Source of the DNA: SIG603 sp964370115 | Lineage (GTDB): Bacteria; Bacillota; Clostridia; Oscillospirales; Acutalibacteraceae | Assembly (NCBI GenBank): GCA_964370115.1 | Contig: CAYJIA010000036.1 | Coordinates: forward strand, 1-22,793 | Direction: 5' to 3' | DNA length: 22,793 bases | Shown here: positions 8,160-14,490 of the stretch, in pieces | Layout of the letters: every line of letters begins with the position of its first letter | Position numbering within the stretch: position 1 is the first letter of the stretch | The notes under the pieces: model-generated | Told to the model about the DNA's origin: nothing | The model's database searches: none | Seen by the model: the letters and a program-made list of their open reading frames with translations, nothing else | Position numbers and translations under genes: made by a program

Positions 8160-8382
8160 AGAAAACTTTTTTTCATGCGAAAAGTTTTCTCTTTTTGCAC
8201 TGTAGAGATAGAACTATCTCTTTCCTTGAAGAGGAAAACCCCCGACGAGGGTTTTCCTCTTTAAATGTCCACTGGACATTTAAATTCACCATTCCTGCGT
8301 TTTTTTAAGTATTGGATTTCGTTTTCTGCGGAAAACGACAAAGGCTCTGCCTTTTGAAACCGAAATTTTTTGAAAAAAATTT
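8160..8382. repeat. Cluster of consecutive palindromes in an intergenic region
   Basis: The gap between the oxidoreductase and stomatin genes holds a row of inverted repeats. A: 8160-8170 with 8180-8190 (11 bp). B: 8204-8211 with 8214-8221 (8 bp). C: 8229-8241 with 8249-8261 (13 bp). D: 8260-8270 with 8274-8284 (11 bp). E: 8319-8326 with 8331-8338 (8 bp). F: 8340-8345 with 8349-8354 (6 bp). An A/T-only palindrome lies near 8363-8382. All stems are perfect. Some may terminate transcription of the stomatin operon (minus strand), but only weak U-tracts follow. No ORF is visible. Confidence 0.8.
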
Positions 8383-8406
8383 AGTAAAACTTTTCACTCG
8401 CAGCTA

Positions 8407-9318
8407 TTAACTACCCAAAATTTCCTTAATACTTGTCGCCATGCCTGCTAGTCCTTGGATATTTGATGGGACTATTATTTTTGTTGCCTTGCCGTCGGCG
8501 GCTTTTTCAAATGCCTCTAGGCTTTTTATGGCGATTACTGACTCTTGTGGGTTTGCTTCGTTTAGCATTTTTATCGAGTCGGCAAGCGCTTTTTGTACGG
8601 AAAGTATAGCCTCTGCTTCGCCCTGTGCTTCTCTTATTTTTCTTTCTTTTACGGCTTCTGCCCTTAAAATTTCAGATTCTTTGTGGCCTTCTGCGATTAA
8701 AATTGCAGAGCTTTTTTCGCCCTCTGCATCCAAAATTCTGGCACGTCTTTCGCGTTCGGCTTTCATTTGTTTTTCCATGGATTCTTGAATTTCCCTAGGA
8801 GGGATAATGTTTTTTAGCTCCACACGATTGACCTTTATGCCCCAAGGGTCGGTTGCTTCGTCCAAAATTACGCGGATTTTAGAGTTTATCACGTCACGCG
8901 AGGTCAAGGTGTTGTCAAGCTCCATGTCGCCTATAATGTTTCTAAGCGTTGTGGCAGAAAGATTTTCTATTGCAGAAAGCGGATTTTCCACCCCGTATGC
9001 ATAAAGTTTTGGATCGGTGATTTGAAAATACACCACCGTGTCTATTTGCATAGTTACATTGTCCTTTGTAATTACAGGCTGTGGTGGAAAGTCTATTACC
9101 TGCTCTTTTAAAGAAATCTTTTTTGCTATTCTGTCGACAAACGGAATTTTTATGTGTATGCCGTTTTTCCATGTGGCATAATATGTTCCGAGCCTTTCTA
9201 TTACATAGGCCTGTGCCTGTGGGACTATTCTGATATTTGCTATCAAAATTCCGATTACTATTATTACAATTAGCGTAGGTATTGCTACCATGAGTATGTC
9301 TCTTAAAATATCATCCAT
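8407..9318 (-). CDS. qmcA: SPFH/stomatin-like membrane protein (QmcA type)
   Basis: The 303-residue protein has one N-terminal membrane segment (about 9-28). An SPFH domain follows (about 29-190: VPQAQAYVIERLGTYY, IPFVDRI, VVYFQITDPKLYAYGV, LRNIIGDMELD). A long Ala/Glu/Arg coiled coil (about 190-255, AEGEKSSAILIAEG-type repeats) precedes a hydrophobic Gly-containing tail. Such proteins oligomerise at membranes, organise microdomains and often influence FtsH-type proteases. The gene is 12 bp downstream of an NfeD-like gene on the same strand, the classic stomatin/NfeD pairing. GGGAGAA supports the ATG at 9318. Length and domain order are normal for the family. Confidence 0.93.
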   Translation of the reverse strand: MDDILRDILMVAIPTLIVIIVIGILIANIRIVPQAQAYVIERLGTYYATWKNGIHIKIPFVDRIAKKISLKEQVIDFPPQPVITKDNVTMQIDTVVYFQITDPKLYAYGVENPLSAIENLSATTLRNIIGDMELDNTLTSRDVINSKIRVILDEATDPWGIKVNRVELKNIIPPREIQESMEKQMKAERERRARILDAEGEKSSAILIAEGHKESEILRAEAVKERKIREAQGEAEAILSVQKALADSIKMLNEANPQESVIAIKSLEAFEKAADGKATKIIVPSNIQGLAGMATSIKEILGS

Positions 9319-9330
9319 AATAAATTCTCC

Positions 9331-9759
9331 CTAATCAATTTGTTCTACTATAAGTTTTGCACCTTCGATTTTTTTGACGGATACTTTTGTGTCTTTTTTT
9401 ATTGCGGTGTTGTCAAGCGATACCGCCGACCAGCTGTTTCCTCCTATATGCACCCTACCACTCATTTCGTCGGGTACAATGTCGTCTGTTACTGTGCCAT
9501 GAGCACCTATAAGCCTGTCGGCGTTGGTTCTTACATCTTTTTCTGCCTTAATTCTTTTCGCCAATGGGCGAGAGAGAACTAGGCAAAGCGCGGTAGTAAC
9601 TAAAAACACTGCAATTTGCAAAACGAGGTCTGCGCCTGCCATATAAGCAATAAGCCCGCCTACTCCGCCAAAGGCAAACCAAATACTTACCATTTGTACG
9701 CTCAAAGCTTCTGCGACAATTGCAACTATTATTATACCTATAAATATAAACGCTTCCAT
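9331..9759 (-). CDS. NfeD-like (YbbJ-type) membrane protein
   Basis: The 142-residue protein has three to four closely packed hydrophobic segments (about 3-20, 24-45, 46-64) followed by an RPLAKR basic boundary. A C-terminal OB-fold-like beta domain (about 82-142: LIGAHGTVTDDI, GRVHIGGNSWSAVS, KVSVKKIEGAKLIVE) matches the short NfeD/YbbJ family, which lacks the ClpP-like protease part. NfeD proteins pair with stomatins, and the stomatin gene follows directly. A promoter is visible upstream at 9790-9818, and GAGGGGAAG acts as ribosome binding site. Confidence 0.9.
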   Translation of the reverse strand: MEAFIFIGIIIVAIVAEALSVQMVSIWFAFGGVGGLIAYMAGADLVLQIAVFLVTTALCLVLSRPLAKRIKAEKDVRTNADRLIGAHGTVTDDIVPDEMSGRVHIGGNSWSAVSLDNTAIKKDTKVSVKKIEGAKLIVEQID

Positions 9760-9789
9760 AATACTTCCCCTCTTTCTATAATTTATTTT

Positions 9790-9818
9790 ATTTTAGCACA
9801 AATGATATATTTTTTCAA
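9790..9818 (-). promoter_or_regulatory. Sigma-A-type promoter of the nfeD-stomatin operon
   Basis: Read on the minus strand, TTGAAA (9818-9813) and TAAAAT (9795-9790) are 17 bp apart. The expected start lies about 25 bp upstream of the NfeD ATG at 9759. Confidence 0.7.
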
Positions 9819-9887
9819 TATATTAGTTAAATATGTGTAAAAATTTTATAATTAGAAATAATTTTAAAATTCGTTCTAAATTGTTTA

Positions 9888-9906
9888 CAATGTGTTAAAC
9901 ATATTG
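9888..9906. promoter_or_regulatory. Imperfect 19-bp palindrome, candidate operator
   Basis: CAATGTGTTAAACATATTG is symmetric except at the centre and one pair (positions 5 and 15, which can form G-T). It overlaps the first bases of the -35 box of the 9952 promoter, a usual place for a repressor site. No matching regulator is visible nearby. Confidence 0.4.
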
Positions 9907-9931
9907 AGCCCCGTTTCGTTTAATATATTAT
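9904..9931 (+). promoter_or_regulatory. Probable promoter of the DUF5685-DnaJ operon
   Basis: TTGAGC (9904-9909) and TATTAT (9926-9931) are separated by 16 bp. GAGGAAAGGG (9932-9941) directly downstream acts as ribosome binding site for the ATG at 9952, so the mRNA leader would be short. The -35 overlaps a palindrome. Confidence 0.5.
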
Positions 9932-9951
9932 GAGGAAAGGGCGGTTTTATT

Positions 9952-10860
9952 ATGTTTGGATACGTTCGCCCGCAAAAGAGCGAGCTACTAATGAGAGAGT
10001 ACGAAGAGTACAAGGCGGTTTACTGTACGCTGTGTAAAGAACTCGGAAAAAACTACGGTAGACGCACAAAATTTGTCCTAAGTTATGACATAACTTTTTA
10101 TACCATGCTGGCACTTGGAATAGAAAAAACTCAACCAATAGTAAAGCAAGGGCGATGTGCATTTAACCCTATTAAAAAATGCAATTACATTTGCGAGGGT
10201 GATTTAGCGTACAAAAAAGGCTCTGCACTCACCGTATTGATGTCTTACTTTAAGTTTATGGATACGGTGGAAGACGAAGGTTTTTTCAAATCGCTTGCAG
10301 CAAGATTTTTTAAATTATTATTGTCAAGACCAAAGAAAAAGGCAGAGAGAGATTTTCCCGAAATGGCAAAAGCTGTCGAAGATTATATGGTAGAGCAAAA
10401 AGAAGTCGAGACGGCTAAAGAATTTAACTTTGATGCCTGTTGTCAGCCTACCGCAAATGCGTTGTCAAAGATTTTTGAAAATCTTTCCGACGATAAAATA
10501 CAAAAAACAGTCTTGGCACAGGTTGGATATTTTCTTGGCAGGTGGATTTACCTTATGGACGCCTCCGATGATTTGAGAGAAGATTTAGAAAGTGGTAATT
10601 TTAATCCATTTATTAAATATTATAATATAAAAGAAAAAGCACTTACCGATGAAGAGTTTGAAGAGTATGAGGAAAAGTGCAACGAGTCTTTAAATTTCAC
10701 TGTTTCTATGCTGATATCGGCTTTAAATTTACTTGATTTAGGCAGATATGAGAGCATAATAGAAAATATAGTAACAAAAGGGCTAGGTCAAGTCCAAAAA
10801 GAAATATTGTTTTTGCATGTACATGTGAAAAAGAAAAAAGAAAAAAATAAACCCCATTAA
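9952..10860 (+). CDS. DUF5685-family protein
   Basis: The 302-residue soluble, mostly helical protein matches what I know of DUF5685: an N-terminal FGYVRPQKSEL, then YCTLCKELGKNYG with a CxxC (about residues 25-28). A further Cys pair lies at GRCAFNPIKKC (about 68-77), a Cys pair in ACCQPTAN (about 163), and an acidic MDASDDLREDLESGNFNPF motif (about 203-221). The tail is a run of Lys. The cysteines and the acidic motif could bind a metal, but the family has no assigned activity that I know. The gene is followed 19 bp later by a J-domain gene, a neighbourhood that I recall as common in Clostridia. The acidic motif loosely recalls isoprenoid-synthase Asp motifs, but I do not claim that activity. 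Confidence 0.8.
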   Translation: MFGYVRPQKSELLMREYEEYKAVYCTLCKELGKNYGRRTKFVLSYDITFYTMLALGIEKTQPIVKQGRCAFNPIKKCNYICEGDLAYKKGSALTVLMSYFKFMDTVEDEGFFKSLAARFFKLLLSRPKKKAERDFPEMAKAVEDYMVEQKEVETAKEFNFDACCQPTANALSKIFENLSDDKIQKTVLAQVGYFLGRWIYLMDASDDLREDLESGNFNPFIKYYNIKEKALTDEEFEEYEEKCNESLNFTVSMLISALNLLDLGRYESIIENIVTKGLGQVQKEILFLHVHVKKKKEKNKPH

Positions 10861-10879
10861 GGAAGGATTGTTACATTAA

Positions 10880-11512
10880 ATGACAGACCCATATAAAGTC
10901 TTGGGTGTATCCCCAAGCTCAAGTGATGACCAGATTAAAGAGGCTTACAGAAAGCTTGCGAAAAAATATCACCCCGACCAATATTCGGGCAGTCCGCTTG
11001 CGGATTTAGCAGATGAAAAAATGAAAGAGATTAACGAAGCCTATGACGATATAGTCTCTCAAAGAAAAAATAAAGGTAGTGCAGGTTCTAGCCAAGGATA
11101 CGGCGGTGCGTCTTATGGTGGAGGATATTCACAAAACTCAAGCTTTTCAGATGTTAGAAATCTGATAAGATCTGGGCGAGTGGCAGACGCTGAGCAAATC
11201 CTAAATGGCGTTCCGTCTGAAAAAAGAAATGCAGAATGGCATTTTCTAAAGGGTTCTGTACTTTATAGAAGAGGTTGGCTTGAAGAGGCTAAAGACCATT
11301 TTTCAAGAGCTTGCCAAATGGAGCCTAATAATATGGAGTATAGAAATGCTTATAATCAAGCCATGAGCCAAAGAGGCGGAGCCTATGGCGGTTATAATCC
11401 AAATGCAAATATGCGTGGCGGCGGCTGTACGACTTGTGACATGTGCCAAGGGCTTATTTGTGCCGACTGCTGCTGTGAGTGTATGGGAGGCGACCTGATA
11501 GGTTGTTGCTAA
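10880..11512 (+). CDS. J-domain (DnaJ-like) protein with TPR-like region and Cys-rich tail
   Basis: The 210-residue protein begins with a complete J domain (about 3-62: DPYKVLGV, helix II AYRKLAKKYHPDQ with HPD at 31-33), the motif that stimulates DnaK ATPase. A Gly/Ser/Tyr linker (about 66-90) leads to a helical region with a TPR-like unit (about 93-160: AEWHFLKGSVLYRRGWLEEA). A second Gly-rich stretch follows, then a tail of about 28 residues with ten cysteines including CTTCDMC and ADCCCEC. This is not DnaJ: the classic four-repeat zinc finger and C-terminal substrate domains are absent. The start at 10880 is set by an in-frame stop immediately upstream; GGAAGGA (10861-10867) is at 12 bp, rather far. 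It ends 1 bp before the next gene. Confidence 0.9.
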   Translation: MTDPYKVLGVSPSSSDDQIKEAYRKLAKKYHPDQYSGSPLADLADEKMKEINEAYDDIVSQRKNKGSAGSSQGYGGASYGGGYSQNSSFSDVRNLIRSGRVADAEQILNGVPSEKRNAEWHFLKGSVLYRRGWLEEAKDHFSRACQMEPNNMEYRNAYNQAMSQRGGAYGGYNPNANMRGGGCTTCDMCQGLICADCCCECMGGDLIGCC

Positions 11513-11513
11513 T

Positions 11514-12056
11514 ATGAATAAGAGTATGACATTTAAGCTGAGTTTTAGCGGTATTATCGCAGCACTTAGCATAGTTGTGATGTTTTTAACCTCGCTTATA
11601 CCGACGGCGACTATCGCCTTGCCGGCAATTGCAGGCTGTCTTTTAGTGGCAGTTGTGTTTGAGTGTGGAGTAAAATGGGGATTTTGCGCCTATGGTGTTG
11701 TTGCAGTTTTATCTTTCTTTTTGACACCCGACAGAGAGGCATTCCTCATTTACACACTGTTTTTTGGCTATTATCCTGTTTTATTTGCCGTGCTTGAGAG
11801 GGTTAAAAATAAAATTTTAAAATATTTTATCAAGTTTGTAGTCTTTAATATTGCAGTACTATTAGACTTTATCATAGTGAGTGTGCTGTTTGGCATACCG
11901 TTTGAGAGCATAGAGTTTTTAGGGGATTTAACACCATATGTGCTACTGCTTTTAGCAAATATCGTATTTTTGGTATTTGACTTTGCGTTTAGAGGGCTTA
12001 TTGACTTCTATTTTCATAAACTGCATCCATTGATAAAAAAAGTTACTAAGAAATAG
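11514..12056 (+). CDS. Multi-TM protein, resembling an ECF-transporter S component
   Basis: The 180-residue protein has five to six hydrophobic segments (about 8-28, 30-52, 54-72, 77-95, 105-128, 140-162) and a basic C-terminus. Its size, the small helical bundle and the first segment (FSGIIAALSIVVMFL, then a Pro-containing loop and GCLLVAVVF) recall substrate-binding S components of energy-coupling-factor transporters. No ECF ATPase or T component is nearby, and no substrate motif is visible, so this is tentative. The ATG is one base after the J-domain gene's stop, with only a weak ribosome binding site, which suggests translational coupling. A terminator follows at 12072. Confidence 0.65.
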   Translation: MNKSMTFKLSFSGIIAALSIVVMFLTSLIPTATIALPAIAGCLLVAVVFECGVKWGFCAYGVVAVLSFFLTPDREAFLIYTLFFGYYPVLFAVLERVKNKILKYFIKFVVFNIAVLLDFIIVSVLFGIPFESIEFLGDLTPYVLLLLANIVFLVFDFAFRGLIDFYFHKLHPLIKKVTKK

Positions 12057-12071
12057 TTTAAAACAAAAATG

Positions 12072-12110
12072 AACCCTTTTGTGAAAGTTTCTCTCACAGA
12101 AGGGTTTTTT
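12072..12110 (+). terminator. Rho-independent terminator of the DUF5685 operon
   Basis: A 13-bp stem (12072-12084 with 12094-12106, one T-G wobble) with a 9-base loop runs into six T's. It also lies just past the end of the convergent bile salt hydrolase gene (stop near 12128). Confidence 0.9.
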
Positions 12111-12127
12111 ATATATTGCTTTTCGCT

Positions 12128-13093
12128 TTAATTTAATGAAATTGTGTCTTTCCCGCTTTCGAGAGGAAAACTCACAAAATCTTTGCTATCTAAATCATAT
12201 GAGTGCATTTTCACTGCTCTTATATTTTGATTGTCGTAGCTTTTAAAGTAGTACACAAAATCACTGGTGTCTATGCAGGCGCTATACATGGTTATATCAT
12301 AATTGCCGTTTGCCATCACACTTCCTCGTGGCATGGCTACATTGTTTAAAATGTGAAAAGTTTGGGAGACGGGTGAGAACTTGTCGCTTTTTTCTATTGG
12401 TGAATTAAGCTTTAAAAACGTGGCGCGCACAAATCTTGAGGCCGAGCTAAAGTCGCCGGGAAGCCCTAAACTGCCCTCGCCGACACCCATGTTTTTAAAT
12501 TCTTTGAAAGAGTTATTAGGCATGTCTATACCTAGGTTTTTGTAAAAAGATAAATTGTAAAGGTGATAGTCAAAAGTAGGGTTATTTGTCATGACACCCA
12601 CGGGGTTATCAAAAATTTTTCCGCCCTCTTTTGTAAATTCAAAGACAATTGATTTTTCTTTATCAGAAATAATCCAGTGCAAGGTGGGTACGGGTAGATT
12701 TTCTATAAAGGGCATATCGCAAAGATTTATGTTTTTGATTAAATTTTTGGCTTCCAAAACATCTTTGCACTTTGCCAAAATATAGGAAATTATTTCATAG
12801 GGCGCAAGATTTTCTTTTTCATTTGAAAAATCATTGCAAACGGAAAATCCGTTGAAATTAAGCCCTGCCACACACAGTCCTTTTTCGTTTGCTCCATCAC
12901 AAAGCAAGGGATAATCAAGGGCAATAGCGGACATTCCTATAATGGCGTAGTGAGTCTTGATGTTATTAATTCCTTTGAATTTAAGTTCGAAATTTCGAGG
13001 TATAATCACGACATTTGCGCCAAAATCATACTCTAAATCCATGTTCCTGCCAAAATACAAATTCGTATCTACAAAACTAAGTGCTGTACACAT
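12128..13093 (-). CDS. cbh: Choloylglycine hydrolase family enzyme, probable bile salt hydrolase
   Basis: The 321-residue protein begins MCT, so removal of Met exposes Cys2, the N-terminal nucleophile of this Ntn-hydrolase family. By alignment from memory with the Clostridium perfringens enzyme, the other active-site residues are present: Arg16 and Asp19 (GRNMDLEYDF), Asn79 (AGLNFNG), Asn170 (MTNNPTF) and Arg223 (SASRFVRA). The hallmark LGLPGDFSSASRF is at 209-221 and FHILNNVAMPRGS lies further on. Bile salt hydrolases cleave glycine or taurine from conjugated bile acids in the cytoplasm. The loop before LGLPGD reads GVG (203-205) rather than the SRG of many lactobacilli. There is no signal peptide. 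AAGGAGAA supports the start. A divergent MFS gene shares its promoter region. Penicillin V acylase activity is the main alternative. Confidence 0.88.
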   Translation of the reverse strand: MCTALSFVDTNLYFGRNMDLEYDFGANVVIIPRNFELKFKGINNIKTHYAIIGMSAIALDYPLLCDGANEKGLCVAGLNFNGFSVCNDFSNEKENLAPYEIISYILAKCKDVLEAKNLIKNINLCDMPFIENLPVPTLHWIISDKEKSIVFEFTKEGGKIFDNPVGVMTNNPTFDYHLYNLSFYKNLGIDMPNNSFKEFKNMGVGEGSLGLPGDFSSASRFVRATFLKLNSPIEKSDKFSPVSQTFHILNNVAMPRGSVMANGNYDITMYSACIDTSDFVYYFKSYDNQNIRAVKMHSYDLDSKDFVSFPLESGKDTISLN

Positions 13094-13110
13094 AACAATT
13101 CTCCTTTTTA

Positions 13111-13138
13111 TTGACTTTCATTTTTCTTATGGTATATT
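13111..13138 (+). promoter_or_regulatory. Sigma-A-type promoter of the MFS transporter gene
   Basis: TTGACT (13111-13116) and TATATT (13133-13138) are separated by 16 bp. The expected start is near 13145. The element interlocks with the opposing promoter of the bile salt hydrolase gene. Confidence 0.6.
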
Positions 13139-13139
13139 T

Positions 13140-13148
13140 ATTATAACA
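13140..13148 (-). promoter_or_regulatory. Extended -10 promoter of the bile salt hydrolase gene
   Basis: On the minus strand TGTTATAAT is a perfect TATAAT with a TG extension; no -35 is clear. The transcription start would be near 13133, inside the -10 box of the divergent transporter promoter, so the two genes may compete for RNA polymerase or share control. Confidence 0.55.
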
Positions 13149-13175
13149 TAAATAAAAGCATTTTTGGGGGTTAAT

Positions 13176-14354
13176 ATGTATTCTTTACTGCTTGCGATAA
13201 TTTATTTATCGTTTATAAGTCTCGGCTTGCCCGATTCACTTTTGGGTTCTGCATGGCCTGTTATGGGACAAGAGCTCGGTGTGCCTTTGTCATATGCTGG
13301 TATAGTCAGCATGATAATATCTGCTTGCACGGTAATATCAAGCCTTGCAGCGGATAGATTATCAAAAAAACTTTCGACAAGGACGATTACACTGGCAAGC
13401 ATTTTGACAACGGCGCTTGCATTGTTTGCGTTTTCGGTGTCGGATAATTTTGCCTTAATTTGCATTTTCGCTGTGCCGTATGGACTTGGTGCAGGTGCTA
13501 TTGACGCTGCACTTAATAACTATGTAGCAATACATTATTCCTCACGCCATATGAGCTGGCTTCACGCCTGTTGGGGTGTTGGTGCAACGATAAGCCCTTA
13601 TATTATGGGCTTTAGCCTGTCACAAAACTTAGGTTGGCAAAACGGATATTTTAGCGTTGCTATAATACAAATGGCACTCACCGCTTGTGTTTTATTAACT
13701 TTTCCAGTTTGGAAAAAGCAAAAGCATGTGGCGGAAGAAAGCAGTGAGGCAGAAAGAAAATCTCACGGTGTGATGGCGTCGCTTAAAATTCCTGGGGTAA
13801 AGGCTGTGTTAATCTCGTTTTTCGCCTACTGTGGGCTAGAAGGAACAGTGGGAATGTGGGCGACGACTTACCTTGTAAACACAAGGGGAGTAGAGGTAGA
13901 GCTAGCGGCGCTTTTCGCGTCTTTTTCGTACATAGGAATAACGGTAGGCAGGGTTTTATCAGGATTTATTGCGAATAAGGCAGGGGATAAAAACCTAATA
14001 CGCTTTGGCACTTTGATAGTTATTTTTGGTGTAATTTTGATACTGCTACCACTACCGACTTATATTTTCGCCTTGGTGGGACTGGTGGTAGTGGGACTTG
14101 GTAGCGCACCTATTTACCCTGCGATAATCCACTCTACACCATCAAATTTTGGCAAAGAAAATTCGCAGTCCATAATAGGACTGCAAATGGCTGGAGCATA
14201 TACAGGAAGCACGCTAATGCCACCGTTGTTTGGGTTTTTAGGCGATAATATAAGTCTATGGCTATACGCACCATTTTTGCTGATATTAGCGGCACTGTTA
14301 CTTGGAGCGTCAGAGAAACTTAATTCTATTGTAAAACACAAGCGAAGTGCGTAG
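13176..14354 (+). CDS. MFS transporter
   Basis: The 392-residue protein has about twelve hydrophobic segments in two halves. A hydrophilic central loop (about residues 175-195, KKQKHVAEESSEAERKSHG) separates them. The first helix region reads FISLGLPDSLLGSAWPV, typical of a group of Firmicutes MFS carriers. Acidic/basic loop residues between helices 2 and 3 (ADRLSKKLSTR) resemble the MFS signature. ATG 13176 is preferred over the TTG at 13164 because GGGGG (13166-13170) is then five bases upstream. The gene faces away from the bile salt hydrolase with overlapping promoters, so bile acid or amino acid transport is a reasonable guess. The substrate cannot be read from the sequence; sugar or drug transport is equally open. 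Confidence 0.88.
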   Translation: MYSLLLAIIYLSFISLGLPDSLLGSAWPVMGQELGVPLSYAGIVSMIISACTVISSLAADRLSKKLSTRTITLASILTTALALFAFSVSDNFALICIFAVPYGLGAGAIDAALNNYVAIHYSSRHMSWLHACWGVGATISPYIMGFSLSQNLGWQNGYFSVAIIQMALTACVLLTFPVWKKQKHVAEESSEAERKSHGVMASLKIPGVKAVLISFFAYCGLEGTVGMWATTYLVNTRGVEVELAALFASFSYIGITVGRVLSGFIANKAGDKNLIRFGTLIVIFGVILILLPLPTYIFALVGLVVVGLGSAPIYPAIIHSTPSNFGKENSQSIIGLQMAGAYTGSTLMPPLFGFLGDNISLWLYAPFLLILAALLLGASEKLNSIVKHKRSA

Positions 14355-14375
14355 CGTTTTGCAGTGAAAAGTGAA

Positions 14376-14405
14376 GAGTTGTGGCGAAAACGCTGTGCGT
14401 TTTTA
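14376..14405 (+). repeat. 30-bp dispersed repeat with internal terminator-like hairpin, copy 1
   Basis: This 30-mer differs at one position from 21468-21497. It holds AAAACGC (14387-14393), a 3-base loop and GCGTTTT (14397-14403) followed by T, so it can act as a weak terminator. It lies 21 bp after the MFS stop codon. A separate hairpin CACGCC/GGCGTG sits at 14414-14428. Confidence 0.85.
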
Positions 14406-14467
14406 AATAAGAACACGCCAAAGGCGTGAACCACACTTATTCACTATTAACTATTACTTATTAATTT

Positions 14468-14490
14468 AAAAAGCCCCTAGGGGCTTTTTT
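14468..14490. terminator. Bidirectional rho-independent terminator
   Basis: A perfect 10-bp stem (AAAAAGCCCC at 14468-14477 with 14480-14489) separates the convergent MFS and ABC-F genes. It has an A-run on the left and T-run on the right and so can work on both strands. Confidence 0.92.

Noticed and set aside
8160..8382. CRISPR array or riboswitch for the hairpin cluster
   Set aside because: The stems differ in sequence and have no regular spacers, so it is not CRISPR. I recognise no conserved riboswitch core.
10555..10620. Isoprenoid-synthase Asp motif in the DUF5685 protein
   Set aside because: The acidic stretch lacks a clear DDxxD pair with the second NSE/DTE or Asp motif, so the resemblance is too weak for a functional call.
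13164..13175. TTG start for the MFS transporter
   Set aside because: The GGGGG ribosome binding site lies inside this extension and is correctly spaced only for the ATG at 13176.
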